From positions 25,524,908 to 25,588,907 of the forward strand of contig OY759219.1 in assembly GCA_963662175.1 (NCBI GenBank): DNA of 64,000 bases, written 5' to 3'. Below, piece by piece: positions 23,651-34,215 of the stretch; position 1 is the stretch's first letter; every line of letters starts with the position of its first letter. The notes beneath the pieces are model-generated. The model saw nothing but the letters and a program-made list of their open reading frames with translations. It had not been told where the DNA came from and did no database searches. The stretch comes from Aradus depressus (taxonomy: Eukaryota > Arthropoda > Insecta > Hemiptera > Aradidae). The translations under genes were made by a program, and so were the position numbers.

Positions 23651-26528
23651 AGATATTTTTGATGGCGATCGCTTCCAAGAGTTTCAATATATTGACAGAA
23701 AGCCCAGAAAAAATAATTATTTAAAAAAAAAATATTCCCAAAAAAATAATAAAAACATGGACGAGTTGGATGAAGCCTATGAAAAGGTTTTAAAAGACGC
23801 TGAAAAATTAGTACTGCTTGCTAAAAAAGTTAAAAATTATGATGTATTTATTAAAAAGAAATCTAATGATTGGATTCCTTTTAAAAATTGGTTTAGGTCC
23901 CTCGCTGAAACGAGTAATAAAAAATTAAATTATTTAAGGAAAAGTGTGAAAATGGACAATAAAATGTCTTCTTCGGAAGATAATGTGACTGAGAATGTTG
24001 ATGAGGACGATGATGAAGAGAGCGAAGAAGAGGATTTGGAAAAAGAGGAAGATGAGAACACGACAGAAAGGGAGACAAGCTCAGTGACAGGGCTGAGGGA
24101 TCTTGAAGAGCCAGGAAATGGGACTATGAAACCAGAAGACAATATTGAAGTGGGGACGAACACTACAATGAAGAAGGCACATCAAATATATAATTTAAAA
24201 AGAACAACAAAAGCCATCCTTGATGTAGTTACTGTACCGTTTGATTGTAACAAATTTGGTTTCGGCGATGGTGAAAGGAATCATTCCAGTGCGAAAAAAG
24301 AACAGACGAATGTGGACGTGGAGGCTAACTATTACGAAGATATGGAAGAGACTGATGAAGAGCAGTATCTCTCTACTAGCGTTTCTGAAGTACCCAAAAC
24401 AACGAGCATTAGTTCAACAACAAGCAGGCAAGAAATGGTCACAAGTAATTTGACATTAGTCGCACCAGTCTTAGGATCTATCAACATTAGCGATGTCTCT
24501 AAAATTCCAGCGACAAAGTTACAATTACCTGAAATGAATAATTCAAAATTACTGATAAAAGAAATAACTTTTGAACTTACAAATTCTTCAAATTTGGAAC
24601 AATGTAAGCAACCCGTTTTTCATATAGTGTCCCCCGGTGATAAAAAAGTTGAAACAACACCCCCCTCAAAGACAACAGACATTTCAGATAAGATTTTAGA
24701 AAAATTACAACAAAACAGTTTAGAAACATTAAATAAACTTCTAAGTTTCCCAATGTACATGAAACATTTTTCTTCTCGAAGTCCTGACAAAGATGTAGAA
24801 ACACAGAGTAACTCGTTTAAAGGTGGTTTTGATGGAGAAAAACAATTTAATAGCACAGAACCTTTCGTCACAAAAACAGGTTTGACGGAAAAGAAATTCG
24901 TGAAAAATTATTTGGAAGAATCGCCTATAGAATTTAATGGAAAAAGATATTCTATTCCGAAAGAAACATACATCACGAATATGACTCCATTTGAAGAAAA
25001 AACGTACAAAACAAAGATTGGTGGTGACTTAGCACCTAAATATCAATTTAAGTATTCCATTGCATTGAATAAAGGTAAGGGTCTAGCCACTAATAGTGAA
25101 TCAGATAATCGATTTATCGATAAGTTGGATCAATTTGATTTTGATGATGGTTTTGCTGCTTTTTTAGAAACTACAACTCCAACTCCTCAATTTTTGAATA
25201 CCCTTGTTTACTCTGAGATTGACTCAGACAATGAGGATGACGAAGAGGACTTAACGAAAATGGACAATTTTGATTACGATATGTACAAACGCCCGACTAC
25301 GATATCTGTTATTGACAATGAGGATACAACAGAAGAAGAAGACGACGAGAATATCGACTTGAAAGCTGACATTAACATAAATCCTATCACGGAGCTTTTT
25401 GGAGCTTCATATGCTGATGGAAACAATTTTCGAAGAGATTTTAATGAAACAGACGTGGAATTGTTGAAGTCATTCGATACGGAAGGTCGGTTACGGCACA
25501 AATGTAAGAAATTTAAAAATAAAAATGAAGATTTATTAACAGCAAAAGTCAGTAAAGTAGATGAAAATCATTTGGGAACAGTAGCGAAAATTATTGAAGA
25601 GGTAAGAGAAGCTGCATATTTGAGAGAATTGCTGAACAAAGTAAAGCCGAAAAAGACTGCCATACCTCCAAGAGAAATTGCAAACAGAAATCGAACTACC
25701 TTCTTTTCAAATATATTTAATAATTTGAAAAGGAAGAAAGACAGTATCAATGCAAGCGCTATGTCAGAGAAAACAATTATCAATAATGCCAAAATGTGGA
25801 AATTAGGAAAATGCGGAAACGCTTTGAACAGAATAAAGAATATGTTTAAAGAGAAAAAGGGAAGTTCAAAGGAAGAAGACACATGTTCTTGTAGTTGTGA
25901 AAATGAAACGGAAGATCTAGGTGATGAAGAAACGACGACGATGATGTGTAGAGTAGAAAATGACGAATGTGAGAATGAGAATAAATTAAAAAGTGTAAAG
26001 GAAACAATAGAAGGATGTAGTGCTCGAATAGAAGTTGAAGAAAAGTTTTTAGAAACGGAACCATCACCTCTCGACTGTCCAACAGATCCACCAAACTACT
26101 GCACAGAAAAAAGTACATTTATATATGTCACCAAGGGTAGACCGGTCACACCTAGAAAAGGGGAGTACACAGACGCAGAGTGTCCTGAGTGCGGCAGCAT
26201 TTTTCCATGTGTCACGGAGCCGTGCACACAGGATACATTCATGTGCGGTGTACCTCCAAATAAGTGTGCTGTTTGTACCACGGAGTGTACCACGAAAGGA
26301 TGGAAGAAGGGCGGCTGTTCCAAGTGTCAAGGGAAGTTGTCCACAAAGAGTGCGCTCGTCACTGAAAATGAAATTGCCAAATTAGAAATCTACTTTGGTT
26401 CCACGACAGAATCAGGATTAAATGTTAACTTACAATCAAGTGAAGCATTACTTGAAAAGCTAAAAGAAGAAATTATGGGTTTAAATAACACAATCAGAAA
26501 AAAATTTAAAAAGAAAAACTACTTATAA
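23651..26528 (+). CDS. Large last exon (D): acidic, Cys-rich ectodomain of a type II membrane protein
   Basis: The frame is open from the acceptor TATGTTTCAG at 23641-23650 to a TAA at 26526-26528, 959 codons. A Met codon at 23757 is internal: 35 in-frame codons precede it, and the phase matches exon C. With exons A-C the protein is about 1,115 residues plus a missing start. Visible features, counted from 23757: acidic tracts near residues 80-110, 490-505 and 530-545; repeated Thr-rich stretches; at least 15 N-X-S/T sequons spread along the length; a basic segment at about 640-710; and a Cys-rich C-terminal part (about 720-880) with CSCSC and ECPECGSIFPCVTEPC. Sequons and paired cysteines fit a lumenal or extracellular location after the anchor in exon A. 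I know no family with this layout; a secretory-pathway or cell-surface protein is inference. Confidence 0.85.
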
Positions 26529-26570
26529 AGATTAAATATTTATAAGGGTATTTTATATACTTATGACCTT

Positions 26571-26576
26571 AATAAA
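26571..26576 (+). promoter_or_regulatory. Polyadenylation signal of the membrane-protein gene
   Basis: AATAAA lies 43 bases after the stop codon, in AT-rich DNA, at a normal distance for a short 3' UTR. It supports 23651-26528 as the terminal exon. Confidence 0.7.
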
Positions 26577-26677
26577 ATATTTTGAATATAATTTATTTAT
26601 TTGACCCATTAATATTTAAATTTATTCACAAGAATTTGATTTTAAAACCACTTGTTATTTGAACATTTTCACGAGTT

Positions 26678-26925
26678 CAAGCAGCAGTGTCTGCTAGTAG
26701 GACGGCCAACTTAGTTCCGTGGCTCTTCAACCCATTACTGAGTCTTGGCATTCTCAAGCAGCGTCTGCTAGTAAAATGGCCAACTTACTTCCGTGGCTCT
26801 TCAACCCATTACTGAGACTTGGCATTCTCAAGCAGCGTCTGCTAGTAGGACTGCCAACTTACTTCTGTGGCTTTCCAACCCATTACTGCGTTTTGGCCTC
26901 CTCAAGCAGCGTCCGTCAGTTGTCC
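26678..26925. repeat. 74-bp tandem repeat, about 3.3 copies
   Basis: Unit CAAGCAGCGTCTGCTAGTAG + GACGGCCAACTTACTTCCGT + GGCTCTTCAACCCATTACTG + AG.CTTGGCATTCT starts at 26678, 26755, 26829 and 26903. Overlapping + frames of 115 and 68 codons are repeat by-products. Confidence 0.85.
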
Positions 26926-27036
26926 AAATACGTCCAAGCTGCCGAAGTGCAGTATACGGGGTACCCGCGAGATCTGCTCGTCTTACATCCGTGCGTTAGT
27001 CTTTTAAAAAAAACGTCTAAACCTGCTCTCTTTGAG

Positions 27037-27345
27037 GGCGCCGGTAGCTCAGACGTAGCGTGCTAGCCAACTGACCTCAAGATCGCAGGCTCGAAAACCG
27101 CCTAAGGCCCTTTAGGTTCTTTACCTGAGAGGTGAAAACGCTTTGAGCACCCCGTTCTTCGGATGGGACGTTAAGCAATGGTGCCGAGCCTGTGCGATGT
27201 CAGGTACTCATTAAAAATCCCTATCCTAGGTGAAAAAAAAAAAAAAAAAAAAAATTAGGACTCCCATAGTAAAGTCGGGCTCATTGCTCTGGTAGTAGGC
27301 GATATGACCTAGTAGTTAAAGCCCGGGCATGAATCATAATAACTA
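27037..27345 (+). mobile_element. SINE-A copy
   Basis: Head GGCGCCGGTAGCTCAGACGT with a degenerate B box (GGCTCGAAAACC), core TTCTTCGGATGGGACGTTAA and tail GCCCGGGCATGAATCATAA. A run of A at 27232-27254 interrupts the region that in other copies reads AGGTGAATAAAAATTTAGG. Confidence 0.85.
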
Positions 27346-28112
27346 ACTATATCTTTGGGGCTCTCTTCTCTACCTTCTTACTCCCTGACAGATTTGAGTT
27401 AGTTTCGAGCTCTGATTGAACAAAAGGCTAATGCATCTTGTCAAATCAGTGATGTCACAGAAGGGTGGGACTGTCAAACCCCCGTTAATTATGGTTCAGT
27501 TATGTTAATTATTGTTGATTAGTACCGACCTAGATCTGACCTCAAGCTAGAAGCTCTCCAACCAAACCCAGACGAATCAAACCTAATCAAAACCACGTAC
27601 TAAGAAAAAATACAAAAAAATTGTCAAAAAACGATGTGGGAACCAGTTGACAGATTTACTGACAATGAGATTAATCTAATTTAATTTTCATTACTTTGTA
27701 TCTATTTACTTCATGTGAGTGAGTCAAAGAACGATTTGGGAACCAGTTGACAGATTTACTGACAATGAGATTGCATCTTCAAGTTGTCTTTTGTTTAGAC
27801 AAGTTCTGTTCAACTCCATTATTGTAGAGTAGATTGAAAGACAGGTTGAAAGTGTAAGGAAATAGAAGAGAAGGATAAGAAGATTAACGAGTTGATAAAG
27901 TGAATCGGGGTTATCAAGTTGTACTCTACCAATGAGAGCAGTCAATCCTAACTGCAATACTTAATACAAACTGCAGTTAAAATTCAGAAGCCTCCCTTGA
28001 AAAAATGGTCTAGCAACTGTTGAAAACATGGCAAACGGTATTACTAATTTAGATCAAAATTCACTTTTCTTAATATTTTTTCACTTTTTGTGGTCTTTAT
28101 TGGTACCTACTT
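27346..28112. other. Intergenic stretch with one direct repeat
   Basis: GGGAACCAGTTGACAGATTT ACTGACAATGAGATT occurs at about 27639 and again at about 27738, 99 bases apart, with flanks also alike. No coding or transposon signature was found in the rest. Confidence 0.5.
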
Positions 28113-28322
28113 AGTTAAGCAATGATACCGAGATAAGCAATGGTACCAAGTTAAGCGATGGTACCAAGTTAAGCTATGATACCGAGTTAAGCTACGATAC
28201 CAAATAAGCAATGATACCGAGTTAAGCTACGATACCAAATAAGCAATGATACCGAGTTAAGCTACGATACCAAATAAGCAATGATACCGAGTTAAGCTAT
28301 GATACCGAGATAAGCAATGGTA
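28113..28322. repeat. Minisatellite grown from a SINE-A segment
   Basis: About eleven 17-18-bp units of the form AAGCAATGATACCGAGTT, several arranged as 35-bp pairs (GTTAAGCTACGATACCAAAT + AAGCAATGATACCGA). The unit equals the SINE-A segment GTTAAGCAATGGT.CCGAG, and SINE-A sequence resumes right after it (AGCCTGTACGATAT). Confidence 0.85.
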
Positions 28323-28480
28323 ATGAGCCTGTACGATATACAGCTACTAGAGGATCCCTATCCTGCATAAGTAAACCAAGGTAGACAAAATTTAAAATTT
28401 TCACTGTAGAGTGGGGCTCATGTCCACCAGAGCGATGAAAGAGTTCTGGTAGTAGGCGCTTTGAATGAAATAATCATTAT
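28323..28480 (+). mobile_element. SINE-A 3' portion
   Basis: AGCCTGTACGATATACAGCT, TAGGGATCCCTATCCT-like text, GGGCTCATGTCCACCAGAGC and TGGTAGTAGGCG follow in SINE-A order. The head is replaced by the minisatellite at 28113-28322. Confidence 0.75.
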
Positions 28481-28734
28481 ACTAAGCTATGCGTCAAGAT
28501 GGAAATTTTCTATCATAAATTGAGATATGTATTAAGGTTAAGTTATAGCTGCAAGGTTCCTTCATAAGATCGTTTTCATATTATGAAAGGGCTCGTAGCT
28601 CAGGATGGTTCTTCGTTTAATACTTTTTCAGGAGTAATCTCTCACAATAACCTATTTTATGGGTAAACCAGCGGTGCGGGTCATAAAAATTTTGTTTCTG
28701 ACAATAGGGGGAGGAATGAACAACAAAAAGGACA

Positions 28735-28929
28735 CAATAAATCGAAGAATACAATAATAAAAAAAGTCATCGGCGAATCAGCGGCTATGTACTTCCCCAA
28801 CAAGAATAAATCAATTACTTTTTTGCTTTCTCTCTAAAGCCAATCGACCATTTGGGGTAAATCTCCATATTTGACGTATATTATGGCTTCTCAGTTCTCA
28901 TACTGAATTTATGTGTCGATAAATTCACG
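28735..28929 (-). repeat. Family X fragment, left of a LINE insertion
   Basis: Hallmark GTACTTCCCCAACAAG, TCAATTACTTTTTTGC, CCAATCGACCATTTG and TGTGTCGATAAATTCA. The text resumes at 29456 (ATATCGGCAGTTATTAGGGT), so the LINE fragment in between inserted here. Confidence 0.7.
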
Positions 28930-29455
28930 ATATGGTTTTTTAAGACGACTACTCGGATCTAAGTCAAAACTATCTGTTGAGAACAAACTTACAATTTACA
29001 AAACAATCATACGACCAATATGGACATACGGACTAGAACTATGGGGCTCAGCCAAGAGTTCTAACATCAACAGAATACAAACTTTTCAGTCAAGAGTCCT
29101 ACGACAAATTGTCAATGCTCCCTTTTATGTCACCAACAAAGTCCTACACAAAGACCTCAACATTCCTTATGTCCAAAACCTAATCCAACTCCGCTTCAAG
29201 AAATTCCATTCCAAGTTGAATACCCATCCCAATCCTGTCGCTCAGCGCATGTCCTCTCAGTCCCATCCCGACAACCCTCCACGCCGCCTAAGACGACGCT
29301 GGCCTCGCGATCTTTTTTGAATAACGAGACTGTCTAAAGGAGTGTCAGCACTGGCTGGCTTCTCTCATCAATTGTACATATTTATCTCTTGTTCACTTCT
29401 ACCTATTGTTAATTTTGTACAGATTGTTGAATATTAAAAAATATATATATATATA
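28930..29455 (+). pseudogene. 5'-truncated Jockey-clade LINE: ORF2 C terminus and 3' UTR
   Basis: The frame to the stop at 29320 reads LLGSKSKLSVENKLTIYKTI then IRPIWTYGLELWGSA, FQSRVLRQIVNAPFYVTNK and a terminal PPRRLRRRWPRDLF. This is the conserved region downstream of the RT domain in Jockey-clade ORF2, about 130 codons of a protein normally near 900. The 3' UTR ends in AATATTAAAAAATATATATA. The frame is intact, so the copy is fairly young, but all catalytic motifs are absent. It sits inside a family X repeat. Confidence 0.85.
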
Positions 29456-29920
29456 TCGGCAGTTATTAGGGTATTTGAGTTGAACCCCCCTCTCTGGTCC
29501 GATTTCGTGGGAAAATTAATAGGTGCCATCCTAAATATAAAATTTAATGTCGATAAGTTCATTATATCGGCAGTTATTGGGATTGTATATTAAATTTATC
29601 GTCAATATTCAGTATGAGGATTTTGGAGCCCCTACGTTAGTAAAGTATTGAATATTAGCGGAAACAGTCGAATTATTATGAAGGGGGAGCGAAAATTTGA
29701 ATTGATTAATTCGTTCTGGGGAAATATGATGGAGGTGATTCACCGATTTTTATTGGTGATGAGGGAGGAGGAGGTTGGCATAATAAAGTCTTGTTAAGAC
29801 TGCAACACATATATTTTTGTATACTTCCCCAGCAATACGAAGTATAGGGAAAGTTATGTAATCGGTCCAAAATTCGATTCGAAGTTTTCAATGGAATTTC
29901 ATGTTTTCCGACCTCTAGAT

Positions 29921-30525
29921 CAGCGTTTCCCAACCTATGGTACGCGTACCATTGGTGGTACGCAAAAAATAATCAATAATGGCGGACATAAAAAAAAAAA
30001 AATTAAATCATAGAAACGTTTTTTCCTATACCTAATTCATAAAAATTATTTTAATAAATAATATTATACAGTAAAGTTGTTAATATGTACAGTCGATGAT
30101 CGAAAATCCGGCAATCGATATCGTTTTTTTGGAGTGCACTTTCAAATTTATTAAATTTTTTTTAAATTTTCTGAGAAAGCTCTTCAATTATTATTACCGT
30201 TTACTAGTACGGAATTAGTAGAAAGAGCTTTTTCTTCATATATTTTTTCAAAAAGTAAGTATCGAAACAGATTGAAAGCAGCTGTAGAACAAAATATGAC
30301 AAAATGCCTAGTAGATAAAAAAATATAAAAAAATAAAAATAAATGTAATTTGTCTCATTACGTGATGTGAATACATGGTCAACCCTATAAAATGTATAAT
30401 GCAAATAAAATAACACACTCGCAATAACAAATTTCACGAAATACAATCATTTTTACGAAGTGGTAAAATTTAGCATGATGTAACTACCATGTGGTACGCG
30501 ATCCAAAAAAGGTTGGGAAACTCTG
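29921..30525 (+). mobile_element. Non-autonomous hAT element with transposase remnant
   Basis: The terminal inverted repeat is CAGCGTTTCCCAACC at the left and GGTTGGGAAACTCTG at the right (one mismatch), with 8-bp flanks CTCTAGAT and CTTCAGAT (two mismatches). Inside, GTACGCGTACC and GGTACGC motifs lie near both ends. A fragment at 30174-30328 encodes part of the transposase dimerisation domain. Confidence 0.85.
30174..30328 (+). pseudogene. hAT transposase dimerisation-domain fragment
   Basis: The frame reads EKALQLLLPFTSTELVERAF then SSYIFSKSKYRNRL and ends in TAA at 30326-30328. This matches the hATC dimerisation motif of hAT transposases (LLPFxSTxLxExxFS...KxKYRNRL). Only about 50 codons remain: the DDE catalytic residues and any BED zinc finger are gone, so this is an internally deleted relic. 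It supports the hAT assignment made from the terminal repeats. A non-coding copy of the upstream part is at 32398-32540. Confidence 0.8.
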
Positions 30526-30895
30526 CTTCAGATTTCAAATATAAAAAAAAAAGTCTGTCTGTGTGTCATTGAACACGATAACTGCCGATAGAATGAATGT
30601 ATCGTCAGCCAATTTTGTTTGTTTATCCAGAACCCTTTAATGACGACACCTATTGCTTTTCAGTCAAATCGACCATAGGGGTGAGGGAGTAAATTCAAAA
30701 GCCCTAATAACTGCCGATGTAATGAATGTATCTACACAAAATTTAGTATGAGGATTTAGGAGTCCCTAAGTCAACTATTGAATATTAGTGCAAACGATCG
30801 ACTGGTTTTGGAGGAAGAGCGAAAAATTAATTGATTCTTTCTGGGGAAGTACATTGCCGGTGATTCACCGACTACTTTTTTTTACACCCTGAGAG

Positions 30896-32223
30896 ATGGA
30901 GCAACCTATTTATTTTGATACATTGTTTGTAGAGAATGTGAGGAAATCAAATTATCCATAAAAAAAATATATATATGTGTATCATTTGATCTTGGGATAT
31001 AGTTTACTTTGAGGGGTCTGGCGTGGTCCCAAGTAGTTTCAATTCAATATGGTACTTCAAGAATGGACTGGAAGAAGGAGGCCCGCTAAGAAAACAGAGG
31101 AGTGCACGTGCTCAGAGCCCCCAAGTGCTCCACCTCCGGAGGCGGGACATCCAACTCCCCGTTCCTCACATCCTAATAGGATTTTCTCGTCTCCTGTCCC
31201 TTTCTCAGTCACATCAGTGCCTTTGTTTTCCCAGGTGATCCGCCTTAGGGCACAAATAACAACTACTAAGAAACTGAAAGCATTTCAGAATCAAAAGTCC
31301 ATTTGATTATTTAGATAATTTCCCTAAAATATTTATCTAATATTAAGATTTGATTTTCTCATATATGAGCCCACCAGAATCAAAACTCACAATATCCAAA
31401 AATCACAATTCTGGGAATTTGCCAAAAACCGCACAATTTGCTTCGCCGGTCTTGCAAATGGTTTTTTTTACATTCTGTTACCACTTTAAAATGAAATACA
31501 TAAAAAAAAAAAACTAATTTTTATATAGCGTTATAAAAACAAAAGCAGTAAAATTTTGTATAATGTTAGTTTTGAAACCAATGTCAGGATAATGTTAGTT
31601 TTGTTACCAACTTTCTCAAACAAGTCGATCAAAAAGAAGTGGAAGATTAGGGGGATGCTTAAAACTTCAACTGCCGATGTAATGAATATATCGACATGAA
31701 ATTTCTGTGGTCACAGTGAATAAATTGGTAAGTCTAAATTCGTAACTTTTCAGGCCAACATTTTTTTACTTTTGCATTAATCGTGTAAATTTAGTTTTTG
31801 GAATAAATAAATTATGTTTGCATCATTATTAGTCATATACCTTCTAAATCTATAGGAGTGAATGAAAATGGATATTGTTAATCGTTTCTTGGATTTTCCC
31901 TTAGTTACCTAATCATTCCCCATCACTTACCTAATTATTGACCATACTTATCGTGAATGATGCCTCTCTAAAGATGATTTAACTGAAAAAACCCTCTTCA
32001 CTTGGAATAGTTGAATAAATGGTTAAATGCAGTTATCTCGTGAATGATTCCTCAAAGAAGTAGATTAAGTTGATTTAACCGAAAACATACACAATTTTAC
32101 AAGATACCAAGAAACCCACATCTTTATAATTTCGAAAGTATTAGAGTCCTGAGCTCCCAACTTCTTCACAGTGGGCAGATGGCTTGGGAGATGATCACAG
32201 AACACTTAACTCATTTTGGCCAA
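30896..32223. other. Intergenic region, mostly unassigned
   Basis: A Pro/Ser-rich frame at 31049-31306 and its overlap at 31023-31238 have no recognisable domain and may be chance. A family X scrap (CAACTGCCGATGTAATGAAT) lies at about 31668-31700. The rest is AT-rich and shows nothing I can name. Confidence 0.4.
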
Positions 32224-32366
32224 CGCTTAACGTCCCATCCGAAGGACGGCGTGCTTAAGTTTATTTTACCTCCCAGATAAAATAAACTAAGGGTCTCAGT
32301 CGGGTTTCGAACCCACGATTTTGAGCTCAGAAGACAAGCATGCATACCACTGAGCTACCGGCGCCC
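32224..32366 (-). mobile_element. SINE-A 5' half
   Basis: The minus strand begins GGCGCCGGTAGCTCAGTGGT with intact A box and B box (GGGTTCGAAACCC), then the palindromic spacer TTTATTTTATCTGGGAGGTA and core CGTCCTTCGGATGGGACGTT, where it stops. Tail missing. Confidence 0.85.
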
Positions 32367-32397
32367 CTCAATCCAACTATATTATAGGAAAATGTAA

Positions 32398-32540
32398 TAT
32401 AATGGCGGACATAAAAAAAATAAAATAAAATAAATCATAAAAAATCATAGAAACGTTTTTTTCCATTTCATAAAAATTATTTTAATAAACAATATTATAC
32501 AGTAAAGTTGTTAATATGTACAGTCGATGATCGAAAATCT
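32398..32540 (+). mobile_element. hAT element fragment
   Basis: Matches 29975-30105 of the hAT copy (AATGGCGGACATAAAAAAAA, CATAGAAACGTTTTTT, ACAGTAAAGTTGTTAATATG, TACAGTCGATGATCGAAAAT). It lacks both ends. Confidence 0.75.
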
Positions 32541-32648
32541 ATCTCTCCTAAATACTCATTTTTACAACTAGTTTCAGGTGGTGAAACTGAACATACATAA
32601 ACCAAAAACTATACTAGAATTTGCGAGCTTTTACAGTTTATGTCAATA

Positions 32649-32965
32649 ATTTTTTTTTTTTTTCCGAGGGTTGATTGTGTCACCGCGGCCAGAGTAGGCC
32701 TATTGTGTACCTTGTGTGTGTTGGTCCTTACAGCAGCCCTGTATCTTTAATAAAATAAAGTCCAGGATTCTTCTGCAGGTTCCTCTTAGATCCATTCTGC
32801 TCATATTCAGAAGCTCTCGGCTCCTTTTCTCTGAGGGTTCCGCTACAAAGAGTTTTGAATGTCTTTGCTTTGGGACCCCTCTCCAGAACTGGATGTGATT
32901 CCTGGTCAGCCAACCATTTATTGCTGCCCTTGCGGTGCTCTTAGAGATCCCACAGACGTCAATCA
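32649..32965 (-). pseudogene. LINE 3' fragment with RNase H C-terminal relic, copy 2
   Basis: Minus-strand frames give SKSTARAAINGWLTRNHIQF, WRGVPKQRHSKLFVAEPSEK and RSRELLNMSRMDLRG, the region after the RNase H WVPGH motif in RNase H-bearing LINEs. The poly-A end appears as a T run at 32649-32661. It is closely related to 22497-22935 and keeps more of the reading frame, but it breaks off within the domain. The right boundary abuts a family Y repeat. Confidence 0.75.
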
Positions 32966-32979
32966 TTAACAATAAATAT

Positions 32980-33165
32980 TTTTTTGTCTTATTAATAAAG
33001 TTGGTTGCAACTGTTGCCATAACGCACCTAGAGGGCATGTTGGATAGTGGATGTCTTGAGAGAGGAAGGCTACCCAGTGGTAGCTCCTCAGGGCGTAATT
33101 TAAAAACAATGAATAGGGATATTATGATGATTTTGTTTCAAGAAGTGGGGGGCCTAGCACCTACA
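32980..33165 (+). repeat. Family Y repeat copy
   Basis: TTGGTTGCAACTGTTGCCAT, ATAACGCACC, GGATAGTGGATGTCTTGAGA and GAGGAAGGCTACCCAGTGGT are shared with 34098-34215 (+) and 18083-18310 (-). Confidence 0.7.
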
Positions 33166-33169
33166 AATA

Positions 33170-33740
33170 TATTATTAGGTGCCGTTCTTATGGGGTTTGG
33201 AATTTTAATATGAAATTTCATATCGATAGAGTATTCAGTTTAGAGGAGTGAGACAACTAATAACTGCTGATGTAATGAATGTATCGACACAAAATTTGGC
33301 ATGAACATTTGAAAAACCTTTGATTCCACTATTGATTTTAGCTTATTATTGATTAATTCCTACTGAAGAAGTACATTACTGGTGATTCAGAATGTAGCTT
33401 AATTTGACTTAAGTTAGATAGAAGGGGCTTAGGTCTCTGGTTGGCTTCTCATTTGTGCCTCTTCTCATGTCGATGGGGGAGGGGGGTGAAGGTTCAAAGG
33501 GCCAGAAGAAGGCCCCCCTTTAGGACCCTTCCATGTCTTGATACGGCACTGATGGAATATATTACTTTTTCGCTCAAAACAATAATGATTTATTATATTA
33601 TGTGCTTATGTGCTTATCAACAGCAATGTACTTCCCCAGGAGGAATTAATCAATTAACTTTTCTCTTCCCCCTCCAAAGAAGTCGGCTATTTCAGCTGAA
33701 AATTAATAAATGCCAAATAAGTAATACAGATGTATTAATC
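33170..33740. repeat. Family X fragments, both orientations
   Basis: ATAACTGCTGATGTAATGAA TGTATCGACACAAAATTTGG at about 33260 (+), and AATGTACTTCCCCAGGAGGA at about 33625 (-). Between them is a family Y/X boundary and a G/C-rich stretch with no assigned function. Confidence 0.55.
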
Positions 33741-33749
33741 CAACTATTG

Positions 33750-33956
33750 GGGGGCCATGGTGGCCGTGAGGGCTAGAGCGTAGGGCTTTGGTCGTATGGT
33801 CTCACCATGGTTTGCGGGTTCGAATCCTGTCCGGGAATGAGTTTTATTTCGTAGATAGAACTTCCTCCCGGGGCCATGGATGTAGTAAATAATTATATAA
33901 CACAGTGATATGGCTAATATGCATCGAACAAGGGGCCAAAAAAAAAAAAAAAAAAA
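33750..33956 (+). mobile_element. SINE-B, full copy
   Basis: The tRNA-like head is GGCCATGGTGGCCGTGAGGG + CTAGAGCG with B box GGTTCGAATCC. The long spacing between boxes fits a type II (Ser/Leu-like) tRNA ancestor. Body CTTCCTCCCGGGGCCATGGA, tail GATATGGCTAATATGCATCG and poly-A at 33938-33956. Flanks TCCAACTAT / TCCAATTAT may be a target duplication. Confidence 0.85.
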
Positions 33957-34097
33957 TCCAATTATATATTTTATTTTTGTCATAACTAGTTTCAGCAATT
34001 TGCCATCTTCAGGTGGTGAAACTGAACAAAAAATTAGACTAGAATTTACGAGCTTTTACAGTTTATGATCATCAATAAAATACTTTTTTTTTTTTGT

Positions 34098-34215
34098 CTT
34101 ATTATTTGGTTGCAACTGTTGCCATAACGCACCAAGAGGGCATGATGGATAGTGGATGTCTTGAGAGAGGAAGGCTACCCAGTGGTAGCTTCTCAGGGAG
34201 AAATTTAAAAACAAT
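34098..34215 (+). repeat. Family Y repeat copy
   Basis: Near match to 32999-33115, ending at AGGGAGAAATTTAAAAACAA. Confidence 0.7.

Larger units (their letters stand above)
29456..30895 (+). repeat. Family X repeats interrupted by a hAT element
   Basis: Includes ATACGAAGTATAGGGAAAGT, TTCCGACCTCTAGAT (broken by the hAT element at 29921-30525), then TTCAAATATAAAAAAAAAAG, CACGATAACTGCCGATAGAA, GACGACACCTATTGCTTTTC and GGGGAAGTACATTGCCGGTG. It is the longest family X example in the window and gives the order of its modules. Confidence 0.7.

Noticed and set aside
23757..23759. ATG at 23757 as the start of the large protein
   Set aside because: 35 in-frame codons lie upstream back to a good splice acceptor, and the phase matches an upstream coding exon.
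26719..27066. 115-codon + frame downstream of the gene
   Set aside because: It is carried by a 74-bp tandem repeat and runs into a SINE.
31049..31306. 85-codon Pro/Ser-rich frame
   Set aside because: No domain, no splice or promoter support, and an overlapping frame is equally open.
32224..32366. tRNA gene (intact A and B boxes)
   Set aside because: The head cannot be closed into a tRNA acceptor stem and is followed by the SINE core; many copies share the same downstream sequence.
33750..33840. tRNA-Ser/Leu-like gene
   Set aside because: It is the head of SINE-B, with a shared body and poly-A tail.
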